A DNA stretch of 34,900 nucleotides, from positions 1-34,900 of the forward strand of contig WRGX01000215.1 of assembly GCA_009786975.1 (NCBI GenBank), given 5' to 3'. Every line of letters begins with the position of its first letter. Within the stretch, counting starts at the first letter, position 1. The notes beneath the pieces were generated by a model. It saw only the letters and a program-made list of their open reading frames with translations. It was not told the DNA's origin and ran no database searches. Source of the DNA: Defluviitaleaceae bacterium. Lineage in GTDB: Bacteria; Bacillota; Clostridia; Lachnospirales; WQUN01. This document shows positions 8,361 through 16,907 of the stretch, one piece after another. Made by a program: the position numbers and the translations under genes.

Positions 8361-8433
8361 CAGGGGCAGAAGGATTTGAACCCTCGACATTCGGTTTTGG
8401 AGACCGACGCTCTACCAGCTGAACTATACCCCT
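8361..8433 (-). tRNA. tRNA-Trp (CCA anticodon)
   Basis: Minus strand AGGGGTATAGTTCAGCTGGTAGAGCGTCGGTCTCCAAAACCGAATGTCGAGGGTTCGAATCCTTCTGCCCCTG; acceptor, D, anticodon (CTCCAAA loop) and T arms all fold; GGTTCGAAT T-loop present. Confidence 0.95.
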
Positions 8434-8527
8434 AAAGCGGGACAGGGGGGTGCCCCGCAAATTTTATTATAGAATGGAAGTGATTGACTGTCAATTGAAT
8501 TTTGAATATTATTGGAGGGAATACATA

Positions 8528-9469
8528 TTGAGGGAGTGGAAGCGCGTGGAAAAATCTAACGAGCGGATTGCTATGCGGGTTGCGCGGAACAGTATCCTGA
8601 TAAACGTTGGGTTGGCGGCGTTTAAACTTTTTGCAGGGCTTGTTGGCGGCTCGGCGGCGATGGTTGCCGACGCGGTGCATTCTATTACGGATTTGGTCGG
8701 CACGGCTATCGCGATTGTCGGGATAAAATTGGCGGGGCGCAAGGCGGATAAGGACCATCCCTATGGACACGAGCGGTTCGAATGCGTGGCAACGCTTGCG
8801 CTGGCGGTGCTGATTTGCGTTGTGGGGCTTGGCATCGGATGGAGCGGTGTGCAAACTGTTTTTGCGGATTTGGCGGGAGAGCTTGAAACGCCGGAGGCGC
8901 GCTTGCTTGTTCTGCCGCTTATTGCGGCGGCGGCTTCGATTGCTGTGAAAGAGGGCATTTTTTGGTACGTGCGGGCGGCGGCGAAAAAAATTGACTCCGG
9001 CGCGCTTATGGCGGACGCTTGGCATTCCCGTGCCGACGGGCTTTCATCCATCGGCAGCTGTATCGGAATCTTGGGCGCGATGCTTGGGCATCCCGTTATG
9101 GACGCGGTTGCCGCCGTTGTTATTTGCTTGTTTATCGTGAAAACCGCGGTGCAAATTGCCGTGGAATCGCTGGGAAAAATGACCGACCGCGCTTGTGATG
9201 ACGAGACCGTTGAGGCTATGCGTGCGCTTATTTTGGCGCAAGAGGCGGTTGCGTCCGTTGATGTTTTGCGCACGCGGATTTTTGGTAATCGGATTTATGT
9301 TGACGTTGAAATCGGCGTTGACGCCGAGGCGACTTTTCGTCGGGCGCACGATGTTTCGCATCGTGTGCATGATGCGATTGAAGCGGAATTTCCAAAGGTG
9401 AAGCACTGTAAAGTTCATGCGAATCCGGTGGAGCCGACCACGGCGGCGGGGGACGCCGAGGGGGTATAG
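8528..9469 (+). CDS. Cation diffusion facilitator (CDF) efflux transporter
   Basis: GGSAAMVADAVHSITDLVGTAIAIVGIKLAGRKADKDHPYGHERFE plus second ALMADAWHSRADGLSS motif; TTG start at 8528 behind GGAGGG. Confidence 0.9.
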   Translation: MREWKRVEKSNERIAMRVARNSILINVGLAAFKLFAGLVGGSAAMVADAVHSITDLVGTAIAIVGIKLAGRKADKDHPYGHERFECVATLALAVLICVVGLGIGWSGVQTVFADLAGELETPEARLLVLPLIAAAASIAVKEGIFWYVRAAAKKIDSGALMADAWHSRADGLSSIGSCIGILGAMLGHPVMDAVAAVVICLFIVKTAVQIAVESLGKMTDRACDDETVEAMRALILAQEAVASVDVLRTRIFGNRIYVDVEIGVDAEATFRRAHDVSHRVHDAIEAEFPKVKHCKVHANPVEPTTAAGDAEGV

Positions 9470-9629
9470 TGTCCCATCCCGCAAAAAAGCGAAGTTGCCG
9501 CGCGGTCTTTTCGCCGAAAGCCTGCGTCAGCACTCTCCTTGCGTGCCTAAAGGCACGCGGCGTCGGTGCTTCCTTGTCTTTCGACGAAAATCCTCGCGCG
9601 GCAACTTCGCTTTTTTGCGGGATGGGACA
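9470..9629. mobile_element. 160-nt palindromic element with 35-bp perfect terminal inverted repeats (MITE-like)
   Basis: tgtcccatcccgcaaaaaagcgaagttgccgcgcg (9470-9504) is the exact reverse complement of 9595-9629; internal halves also partly complementary around gcgtgcc-taaa-ggcacgc; flanked on both sides by ATAG. Confidence 0.8.
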
Positions 9630-9657
9630 ATAGTCGAATGCAAAATTTTGAAAGCGA

Positions 9658-10554
9658 GTGAAAAATGTGATAATCGACAGATTGATTGGGCGTATTCGCG
9701 AAACCGCGCCGATTGTTGTGGGGCTTGACCCGCGGCTTGAGCAGATTCCTTCATATATAAAGGAAGGGCGGACCGCGCCGGATGCTTTTTTTGAGTTTAA
9801 CAAGGGGATTATCGACGCGGTTTGCGATATTGTTCCCGCCGTTAAGCCGCAAATTGCGATGTACGAACAGTATGGAGAAAAAGGGCGTGCGTGTTATCTG
9901 CGGACGATTAAATATGCGCAACAAAAGGGTCTTGTCGCACTCGGTGACGTCAAGCGCGGCGACATCGCAAGCACGGCAGAGGCGTATTCTGCAGGACATT
10001 TGGGACGATTGCGTGCCAGTGGAAAGCCTCCCGTGCGCGCTGATTTTATCACGGTCAACCCGTATCTCGGCCTCGACTCGGTTAGCCCGTATTTTGCGGA
10101 CATGCAAGCACATGACAAGGGGATTTTTGTTTTGGTGAAAACGTCGAACCCCGGCAGTCGCGACATACAGGACTTAATTTTGCAGAACGGCAAGCCGCTT
10201 TACGAGCATGTTGGCGGGCTTGTGGAAAAATGGGGCGCGGATTTTGTCGGCGCGGAGGGGTACAGCGCGGTTGGCGCGGTTGTCGGCGCGACGCATCCCG
10301 AAGAAGCCGCGCGGTTACGGAAAATTATGCCGCACACGTTTTTTCTTGTGCCGGGCTACGGTGCGCAGGGCGGCAGCGGGAAGGATTTGGCGGGACTTTG
10401 GGACGGCGATAAATTCGGCATGATTGTGAACAGTTCGCGCGGGATTACCGGCGCGTATCTTTCCGGCGAGTTTAAACGCGACGAAAAGGATTTTGCCTCC
10501 GCCGCAAGGGATGCCGCTGTTGAAATGAAGCGGGATTTGGAGGCGTTTATGTAG
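9658..10554 (+). CDS. pyrF: Orotidine 5'-phosphate decarboxylase
   Basis: VVGLDPRLEQIP...FNKGIIDAVCDIVPAVKPQIAMYEQYG...GLVALGDVKRGDIASTAEAYSAGHLG...ADFITVNPYLGLDSV. Confidence 0.93.
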   Translation: MKNVIIDRLIGRIRETAPIVVGLDPRLEQIPSYIKEGRTAPDAFFEFNKGIIDAVCDIVPAVKPQIAMYEQYGEKGRACYLRTIKYAQQKGLVALGDVKRGDIASTAEAYSAGHLGRLRASGKPPVRADFITVNPYLGLDSVSPYFADMQAHDKGIFVLVKTSNPGSRDIQDLILQNGKPLYEHVGGLVEKWGADFVGAEGYSAVGAVVGATHPEEAARLRKIMPHTFFLVPGYGAQGGSGKDLAGLWDGDKFGMIVNSSRGITGAYLSGEFKRDEKDFASAARDAAVEMKRDLEAFM

Positions 10555-10653
10555 CGCGCCAAGCGCGCAGCGGAAACCGGAGGAGCATGTGATACTTTTG
10601 CCGCGCATGTTCTCGAATCCGGGCACGATTTTCGGATAAAATGGGGTGGCTTA

Positions 10654-11436
10654 ATGAGCGAAAAAATTTTTGCGTCGGCGCGGGTTGTGCAAAATTTGCA
10701 AATTGCGCCGGAGATTTTTTCGATGGTGCTTCACGCGCCGGAGATTGCGGCGACGGCGAGGCCGGGGCAGTTTGTTATGGTTTATTTGGAGCGCGGGGAC
10801 TTGCTTTTGCCGCGACCCATCAGTATTTGCGATGCGGATGCGGGCGCGGGGACTGTTGAGATTGTTTATCAGGTCGTCGGGAAGGGAACGGCGGCTTTGG
10901 CGCAGATAACGGCGGGGCATGTGAATATTCTCGGCGCGCAGGGTAATGGATTCGACACCGAGGGCATGTCGCCGGGGACGGTTGCCATTGTGGGCGGGGG
11001 TATCGGCACTCCGCCTCTGTTGTTCCTTGCTAAAAAATTGGCGGAAGCGGGTATTTCTGCCGATGTTTTTCTCGGTTTTCGCGACGCGCCGATTTTGGTT
11101 GAACGTTTCCGTGAGGTTGTCGAGCCGTTGGGCGGGAAGGTGCGCGTTGCGTCGGAAAGCGGAAGCCATGGGATACGCGGATATGTAACGGAGCTTTTTA
11201 CGATTAACGCACAAACCGAAAATTACACCAAAGTTTTCGCCTGCGGCCCCGCCCCCATGCTTCGCGCCTTAGCAGAAATTTCCCGCGCCGAAAGCATCCC
11301 CTGCCAAGTGTCCGTCGAGGAGCGTATGGCGTGCGGGCTTGGGACTTGCGTGGGGTGCGTGGTGCAAGTCGGCGGAAACTACGTGCGCGTCTGTACGGAA
11401 GGGCCTGTTTTTGACGCGTTGGATTTGTACGGATGA
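10654..11436 (+). CDS. pyrK: Dihydroorotate dehydrogenase electron transfer subunit
   Basis: FAD/NAD-binding ferredoxin reductase fold with GGGIGTPPLLFLAKKL and terminal CGPAPMLRALAEI...VSVEERMACGLGTCVGCVVQV [2Fe-2S] cluster motif. Confidence 0.92.
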   Translation: MSEKIFASARVVQNLQIAPEIFSMVLHAPEIAATARPGQFVMVYLERGDLLLPRPISICDADAGAGTVEIVYQVVGKGTAALAQITAGHVNILGAQGNGFDTEGMSPGTVAIVGGGIGTPPLLFLAKKLAEAGISADVFLGFRDAPILVERFREVVEPLGGKVRVASESGSHGIRGYVTELFTINAQTENYTKVFACGPAPMLRALAEISRAESIPCQVSVEERMACGLGTCVGCVVQVGGNYVRVCTEGPVFDALDLYG

Positions 11437-12197
11437 TGACGACTTTTCGCGTGGTGCTTTTCGTTATCGGCGTTTTGGCGGCGGCAAATTTTTTTGTGTC
11501 GCTGCTTTTTTCGTGGCATTTTGGCAGTGTTTTGCTTGGGCTTTTTGCGGCGGATTTGATTGCTTGCGCGATTTTTTTTGAGAAGTTGCCAAAGTGGGTG
11601 CGGGGCGCGATTTTGGGGGTTTATTGTGTGCCGATTGTTTTTGCGGCGTTTTTGGCGGGGTATGGCAATACGAGGCGGCCGCCCTCTATTGACTGCCCGT
11701 GTTGCGAATATGTTGTGATTGTGCTTGGCGCGGGGCTTCGCGACGGCGAACCCGGCGGGCATCTTGCGCGGCGGCTGGATACTGCCGCGGAATTTTTGCA
11801 CATTCATCACGTACCCGTTGTCGTAACCGGCGGACTTGGCGCAGGGCAGGCAATTACCGAAGCCGCGGCAATGGCGGCGTATCTTGAACGCGCGGGAATC
11901 GCGGCGGAGCGCATTTTGCTCGAAGACGCCTCGACGTCCACATACGAAAATTTGAAATTTGCGGCGCGAATTCTGCGAGAACGGGAAAGGTCATACAGCG
12001 ATTTACTTATGATGCCCACAAACGATGTGCATGTAATCGTCACAAACGATTTCCACATTTTCCGCGCAACGCGGCAGGCGCGGGCGTTGGGGCTTCCCGC
12101 ATACGGTCTGCCCGCGCCGACGCCGTGGCACAGCCTCGCGCCGAATTATTTAAGAGAAATGGCGGCGGTTGTGAATTATTGGGTATCGACGATTTGA
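11433..12197 (+). CDS. YdcF/SanA-like DUF218 membrane protein
   Basis: IVLGAGLRDGEPGGHLARRLDTAAEFL...VVVTGGLGAGQAITEAAAMAAYLERAGIAAERILLEDASTSTYENLKFA...VIVTNDFHIFRATRQAR. Confidence 0.88.
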   Translation: MMTTFRVVLFVIGVLAAANFFVSLLFSWHFGSVLLGLFAADLIACAIFFEKLPKWVRGAILGVYCVPIVFAAFLAGYGNTRRPPSIDCPCCEYVVIVLGAGLRDGEPGGHLARRLDTAAEFLHIHHVPVVVTGGLGAGQAITEAAAMAAYLERAGIAAERILLEDASTSTYENLKFAARILRERERSYSDLLMMPTNDVHVIVTNDFHIFRATRQARALGLPAYGLPAPTPWHSLAPNYLREMAAVVNYWVSTI

Positions 12198-12411
12198 AGG
12201 CGGTCAGATGTTACGAAAACTGTTCGTATCCTCTCCTTTATTTGCCATTTAATTGGGTTAAATCTTGACATTTTGTAATATTTTGCGATATTTACATAGT
12301 TTCGATCATAGTTTCGATGATGGTCTTAGGAATCAACAAACTCAAAAAAATAATGCCCCATTGATTCAATAGGGCATTGGCTTTTCGCGCCATTTCAGCG
12401 TGAATGTTTCA

Positions 12412-12718
12412 TGGTAAGCTGCTCCCGGCTTCGAGGGAATACGTCGCCGCCGACACGTGTCCCCGGTGTCCAATGCGCGCAGTGCGCGCTTTTTTATTTT
12501 TGCAAAAAAGAGTCGGCGAGTGACACTCGCCGACTCTTTTTTTATGGGCTGGGAAACTGCTCCCGGCTTCGAGGGAACGCGTCGCCGCCCACACATGCCC
12601 CCGGTGCCCACCGCGCGCTTGGCGCGCTTTTTCAGCCAACAGTAAACTGCTCCCGGCTTCGAGGGAACGCGTCGCCGCCCGCACATGCCCCCGGTGCCCA
12701 CCGCGCGCTTGGCGCGCT
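12412..12718 (+). repeat. Array of three ~80-90-bp interspersed repeat units with an embedded hairpin module
   Basis: ggcttcgag anchors at 12427, 12565, 12655 (spacings 138 and 90); units run ctgctcccggcttcgaggga...ccccggtg(t/c)cc...gcgcgc-ttg-gcgcgc-ttttt. Confidence 0.93.
12504..12543. repeat. Perfect palindromic hairpin module (13-bp arms, 1-nt centre), A6/T7 flanked
   Basis: aaaaaa-gagtcggcgagtg-a-cactcgccgactc-ttttttt. Confidence 0.9.
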
Positions 12719-13194
12719 CACCTCGCTCCGAAAATTGAAAATTGCAGGCGGAGCGAGGTGGTTTCTTCAATTAAAACGGTGAACGAGCGTATGTAACCGT
12801 GCGTATTTTGAAAATCGCGCAAAAAGTCGATTGTTCCGTCAAAATTGCCGTCGTATTCGGCGGCGACGCGTATTTCGTAGAGATTTTCATTTGGCGAGAT
12901 TTGTGATAGATTAGAAATCTCGTCGGTGGAAAATTCCAAAATTTCAAGCCCGAACTCCGCGCCGCGAGAGGCTGTTTCCGCGAGGGCGGACAAAATTTCT
13001 TCGTAATTCAAAAAGACGACGTCCGCGGAACTGCGAAATATTTCGCTCGAGGCGGCGTATCTTTGCTCCAAATTTCGCAGGCTTGAGAGTCCTGTTTGAA
13101 GCGAAAGCGCAGTCGGCGCAAGCCAAAAAAATCCCGCGAAAACGAGAAGCGCAAAGTTGAAAAGTCCAAAAATCCAAAATATTTTTTCTCTCAT
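12718..13194 (-). CDS. Membrane-anchored protein resembling PilO/GspM-type pilus assembly proteins
   Basis: N-terminal TM, coiled-coil segment, then a small alpha/beta domain (YEIRVAAEYDGNFDGTIDFLRDFQNTHGYIRSFTVLIE). Confidence 0.5.
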   Translation of the reverse strand: MREKIFWIFGLFNFALLVFAGFFWLAPTALSLQTGLSSLRNLEQRYAASSEIFRSSADVVFLNYEEILSALAETASRGAEFGLEILEFSTDEISNLSQISPNENLYEIRVAAEYDGNFDGTIDFLRDFQNTHGYIRSFTVLIEETTSLRLQFSIFGAR

Positions 13195-13223
13195 ACAAAA
13201 ATTATATCATACGGGAGCATGTT

Positions 13224-13922
13224 TTGAAACTAAAAGAAGCAGATATGTATGGGCCAATAAAAACCTTGCTTACTTCGCAGGGTTTTATTGTGCGTGGGGA
13301 GGTTAAGGGCTGTGATATTGCGGCGGTTCGCGGCGAGGAACTTTGGATTGTTGAGATGAAATTAAGCGCGAATTTAACGCTGATTTTTCAGGCGATGGCG
13401 CGAAAGGAAGCGGCCGAGAACGTTTTCATCGCCGTTCCGCGTCCGAAATCCGGTCGGGACAAAAATTTTCGCGCGCTTAAAAAACTTGCGAAAAAACTCG
13501 AACTCGGCCTTATAACCGTCGCCCTTGACAGCCCCGCCAAACATGCGGAAATTTTGATTTTCCCCGAAGGCGCGGGCCGAGAAAACAAAAAATCCGCCGC
13601 AATAAAAAAAGAGATTTTTGGGCGTACAACGGACAGTTTAGGCGGAACATCGGGCAAAAAAATACACACGGCGTATCGCGAGCGCAGTGTTAAAATCGCG
13701 TGTTTGCTTGAATCGCGCGGCGCGCAAAGTGCGAAATCTCTGCGAGCAATGGGATGCGCGGACGACGCGTATACAATTTTGCGCGGAAACCCCTACGGCT
13801 GGTTTAAGAAAATTGCAAAGGGAACATACGATATTACCGAAATCGGCCAAAACTACTTAAATGATAACGAAAACGTCTCGTTAATTACATATTACCGCAT
13901 GAAAGCGGCTGAAACATTGTAA
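13224..13922 (+). CDS. DUF2161-like PD-(D/E)XK nuclease-fold protein
   Basis: DMYGPIKTLLTSQGFIVRGEVKGCDIAAVRGEELWIVEMKLSANLTLIFQAMARK resembles the nuclease-like core of DUF2161 proteins. Confidence 0.75.
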   Translation: MKLKEADMYGPIKTLLTSQGFIVRGEVKGCDIAAVRGEELWIVEMKLSANLTLIFQAMARKEAAENVFIAVPRPKSGRDKNFRALKKLAKKLELGLITVALDSPAKHAEILIFPEGAGRENKKSAAIKKEIFGRTTDSLGGTSGKKIHTAYRERSVKIACLLESRGAQSAKSLRAMGCADDAYTILRGNPYGWFKKIAKGTYDITEIGQNYLNDNENVSLITYYRMKAAETL

Positions 13923-13949
13923 AATTTCAGGCAAAATCTATAAAATGTT

Positions 13950-13978
13950 TTGCATTGCCCTTTTTTGCGTGTTATACT
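13950..13978 (+). promoter_or_regulatory. Putative sigma-A promoter for the NYN-domain gene
   Basis: TTGCAT-17 nt-TATACT upstream of ATG 14001. Confidence 0.6.
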
Positions 13979-14000
13979 TGGACACAAAGAGGTGGATTTT

Positions 14001-15539
14001 ATGCTGTGCAACACCGCAATTTTCTATGATATCGAGAATTTAACCGCAATTTTCGGCGGAAAATCTAATACTGTTTTGCATTTGGACGAAATTTATCGCC
14101 GCGTACTTGAAATGGAAGGTGTGCATGGCGTTTCCGTCCAGCGCGCCTACGCGGACTGGGCGATTCCCCAGCACCGAAACTTGAGAAATTCGGTACTTCA
14201 GGTCGGCATCGAGCCCGTTCATATTTTTAACACAAATATCAATGACAAAATGAAAAATTCCGCCGATGTCAGCCTAATCATTGACGCGGTGGATTTAATT
14301 TCGCGCCGTCCCGAAATCGAGAACTATGTAATCGCGTCCGGAGACGGTATTTTCGCGTTCTTGGCAAAAAAACTCCACGAACACGGAAAACGCGTTATCG
14401 GATGCAGTTTTGACAAAATTACAAATAATATTTTCAGAAATTCCTGCGATTATTTTATCGCGCTTGAAAAATCGGATACCACGATTATTGCTACGTCGTC
14501 CGTTCGCAAGACCAAAGCGGCGACCGCCGTTGTTCCGCCCCTCGCTCCGCCGCCTGTTCCGCCGGAACCCCCGGAACCCGAGCCGCCGCAAAAGCAAATC
14601 CCCGCAACGTTTCCGAAAACAAAATACACCGAAGCCCTCATCGCCGCAAACGTAGAAATTTGGCGCGACAAGGGCGATTTATCGGGCTGTTTCCACACCA
14701 TGCGCCAAATGATTGAGGCGATTTTTGTGCCGGAAACAAAGGTCATGTCCGGCCTTGAGGTTAGCGTTTTTGCAAACTATCTGAATCACTATTTGCCCGA
14801 CTTTAAAGTCACGAGGCACGGATTCAAGCGTGTAAGCGAGTTTATCCGATTCGGTCTTACGTCAAGCCCGTTTTGCATACATTCAATTTCAGATAATGTT
14901 CTGCTGATTTCGCCGCGCGAGTCTGCAAAAGGCACGATTATGGAGGACGTGAAGGGGCTTGTAATAACCGCGCAGGGCAATAAATACAACTCCGTGTTCA
15001 ATGTGCCGCCAGGCGAACCGTTTGTTTACTCGCTTCTGCCCGACGCACCGTCGCCCGCATCGCCCGCGCCTCCCGCATCGTCCGCGCCTCCCGCTCCGGC
15101 GAAGAAAAAAGCCGCTGTTAAAAAGCCCTCGACTCCGCCACAACCCGCGCCGAAAAAAATCGCACCTGTCCCCGAACCGGCAAAAGTTGAAAAATCTCCG
15201 CCGCCCGCACCCGAAATGTCGCCGATTTCCGGCTCAATCCGCAAATGGATTAAGGACCGCTTCGAAGAGCTTTCCGCCGCCGATTCACTGCCCGCAGCCG
15301 AGGTTCGCAAGCTGACAACGGTGGAACACAGCGAAAAAACCTTCGGTGTCCGCACGCCTGTTTTCAGGGAAATTGAAACGCGCAGCAATTTAACCGAACA
15401 ACGAACCGCAAACGGTAAAATAAAATATTGGAAAGAGTCCTTTCGTTTTAATGGCAAAATGTACCTTGTTTACAAAGAGTGGGTCGCCAGCCTGCACGAA
15501 AAACGCTTTGCGGCGTGGCTCGAATCCTTCAAGGCATGA
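14001..15539 (+). CDS. NYN-domain (PIN-like, LabA/DUF88-type) protein with Pro/Ala-rich linkers and a possible OST-HTH/LOTUS-like segment
   Basis: AIFYDIENLTAIFGG...DVSLIIDAVDLISRRPEIENYVIASGDGIFAFLAKKLHEHGKRVIGCSF; RBS GAGGTG before ATG 14001 (track ORF starts at 13950). Confidence 0.82.
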   Translation: MLCNTAIFYDIENLTAIFGGKSNTVLHLDEIYRRVLEMEGVHGVSVQRAYADWAIPQHRNLRNSVLQVGIEPVHIFNTNINDKMKNSADVSLIIDAVDLISRRPEIENYVIASGDGIFAFLAKKLHEHGKRVIGCSFDKITNNIFRNSCDYFIALEKSDTTIIATSSVRKTKAATAVVPPLAPPPVPPEPPEPEPPQKQIPATFPKTKYTEALIAANVEIWRDKGDLSGCFHTMRQMIEAIFVPETKVMSGLEVSVFANYLNHYLPDFKVTRHGFKRVSEFIRFGLTSSPFCIHSISDNVLLISPRESAKGTIMEDVKGLVITAQGNKYNSVFNVPPGEPFVYSLLPDAPSPASPAPPASSAPPAPAKKKAAVKKPSTPPQPAPKKIAPVPEPAKVEKSPPPAPEMSPISGSIRKWIKDRFEELSAADSLPAAEVRKLTTVEHSEKTFGVRTPVFREIETRSNLTEQRTANGKIKYWKESFRFNGKMYLVYKEWVASLHEKRFAAWLESFKA

Positions 15540-16300
15540 CGCCGGACGTTCAGGAAAAACAAAAGAAAACGCTCGATATTAATCGTACGCGTTTTTTTTT
15601 AGCGGGTATTATCGCAACGCCGACGGTTTTGGCACTGTTTTTCCTGTTCTCGCCGTACTTTCATATCAATACCGTTGTAATTGACGGAAATTATCGAATC
15701 ACGCAAGATGAAATCCGCGAGCGACTGGGAATCGGCGACAACACACATATTTTACTTTTCAACGCACGCGCCGCGCAAACCGCTCTTTTGCAAAATACGT
15801 ATATCGGCGAAGCGCATATCGAGCGCGTTCTTCCCGGCCGCGTGGACATTACAATTTCCGAACGCCGCCTGACCGCCTACGTTGAACATATGCCGGGCAG
15901 TTTTTTATTTTTGGACGATTACGGCCGCGTCCTCGAAGTTCGTACATATTTTTTCGAACCCCTTCCCGTCCTCGAAGGTCTGCATTTTACGCGTTTCCAG
16001 CTTGGCGAAGTCCTCGAAGTCCCCGACCCCGCCGCCTTTAATGTAATAGTACAATACGCACAAATCCTGAACCAACACGACCTGACCGCACGCGTGTCGC
16101 ACATAAACGTCGCCGACGCCGCAAACATCCGCATAATAATCGACAACATCGAGTTCAACGTCGGCGGAGTCGCGCACGCCGACGAAAAAGTTCGCACAAT
16201 AATCGAAATTTTGGATAATCACCCAAGCCTCGGGCTCGTTCCCGGATTTTTTGACTTGCGTGAGCTTAGGAGGGATTTTATTTTTGAGATTTTGTATTAG
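15536..16300 (+). CDS. ftsQ: Cell-division protein FtsQ/DivIB (POTRA domain)
   Basis: Single TM then FHINTVVIDGNYRITQDEIRERLGIGDNTHILLFNARAAQTALLQNTYIGEAHIERVLPGRVDITISER; ATG overlaps the preceding TGA. Confidence 0.85.
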   Translation: MTPDVQEKQKKTLDINRTRFFLAGIIATPTVLALFFLFSPYFHINTVVIDGNYRITQDEIRERLGIGDNTHILLFNARAAQTALLQNTYIGEAHIERVLPGRVDITISERRLTAYVEHMPGSFLFLDDYGRVLEVRTYFFEPLPVLEGLHFTRFQLGEVLEVPDPAAFNVIVQYAQILNQHDLTARVSHINVADAANIRIIIDNIEFNVGGVAHADEKVRTIIEILDNHPSLGLVPGFFDLRELRRDFIFEILY

Positions 16301-16383
16301 GGCGTGTTGCCACTACGCCCTAAGGCGTGGGAGCACACTCCTCGCATCCTCGCTACATATCGTACGATTGCGATTTTTTTTAT

Positions 16384-16778
16384 ACGCCGGGAAACTGCTC
16401 CCGGCTTCGAGGGAATGCGTCGTCGCCTACATATGTCCCCGGTGTCCAATGCGCGCTTGGCGCGCTTTTTTGTACGCCGGGAAACTGCTCCCGGCTTCGA
16501 GGGAATGTGCCGCCGCCTACATATGTCCCCGGTGTCCAATGCGCGCTTGGCGCGCTTTTTTTGTACGCCGGGAAACTGCTCCCGGCTTCGAGGGAATGTG
16601 CCGCCGCCTACATGTGTCCCCGGTGCCCAATGCGCGCTTGGCGCGCTTTTTTTGTTGCCGAGGAAACTGCGCAAAAAAACGAGTCGGCGAGTGTCACTCG
16701 CCGACTCGTTTTTTTTATACGCCGGGAAACTGCTCCCGGCTTCGAGGGAATGCGTCGTCGCCTACATATGTCCCCGCG
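16384..16778 (+). repeat. Tandem array of three full and two partial repeat units with an embedded hairpin module
   Basis: cgccgggaaactgctcccggcttcgagggaatg...cctacatatgtccccggtgtccaatgcgcgcttggcgcgctttttt; gaaactgc anchors at 16391, 16481, 16572, 16663, 16726. Confidence 0.95.
16673..16716. repeat. Palindromic hairpin module (cgagtcggcgagtg-t-cactcgccgactcg)
   Basis: Perfect 14-bp arms flanked by A7 and T8. Confidence 0.9.
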
Positions 16779-16825
16779 CAAAAAAACCTTCCCATTTTTT
16801 CATTTTTTTTCTTAACGATAAATTC

Positions 16826-16854
16826 TTGCCTCGCAATGAATATTAGGTTATACT
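16826..16854 (+). promoter_or_regulatory. Putative sigma-A promoter of the flagellar operon
   Basis: TTGCCT-17 nt-TATACT, about 53 nt before ATG of flhA. Confidence 0.6.
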
Positions 16855-16907
16855 GTTATGAGGTGTTTGTAAAAATATATCCCCATCCGGGAGAGTGAAC
16901 GCTTAAA

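Noticed and set aside
10654-12197. pyrK without adjacent pyrD as a novelty
   Set aside because: pyr gene order varies widely; absence from the window says nothing about the genome.
12366-12770. ORFs across repeat arrays (12366-12770, 12411-12782, 16251-16898, 16297-16674, 16304-16846, 27277-27699, 28147-28571)
   Set aside because: They run through the stop-poor repeat in several frames at once, lack RBS and family signal, and overlap genuine genes in some cases. Only rlmD has motifs on both sides of the repeats.
16384-16778. CRISPR array
   Set aside because: Units are ~90 bp, contiguous and similar throughout; no unique spacers of constant length and no cas genes in the window.
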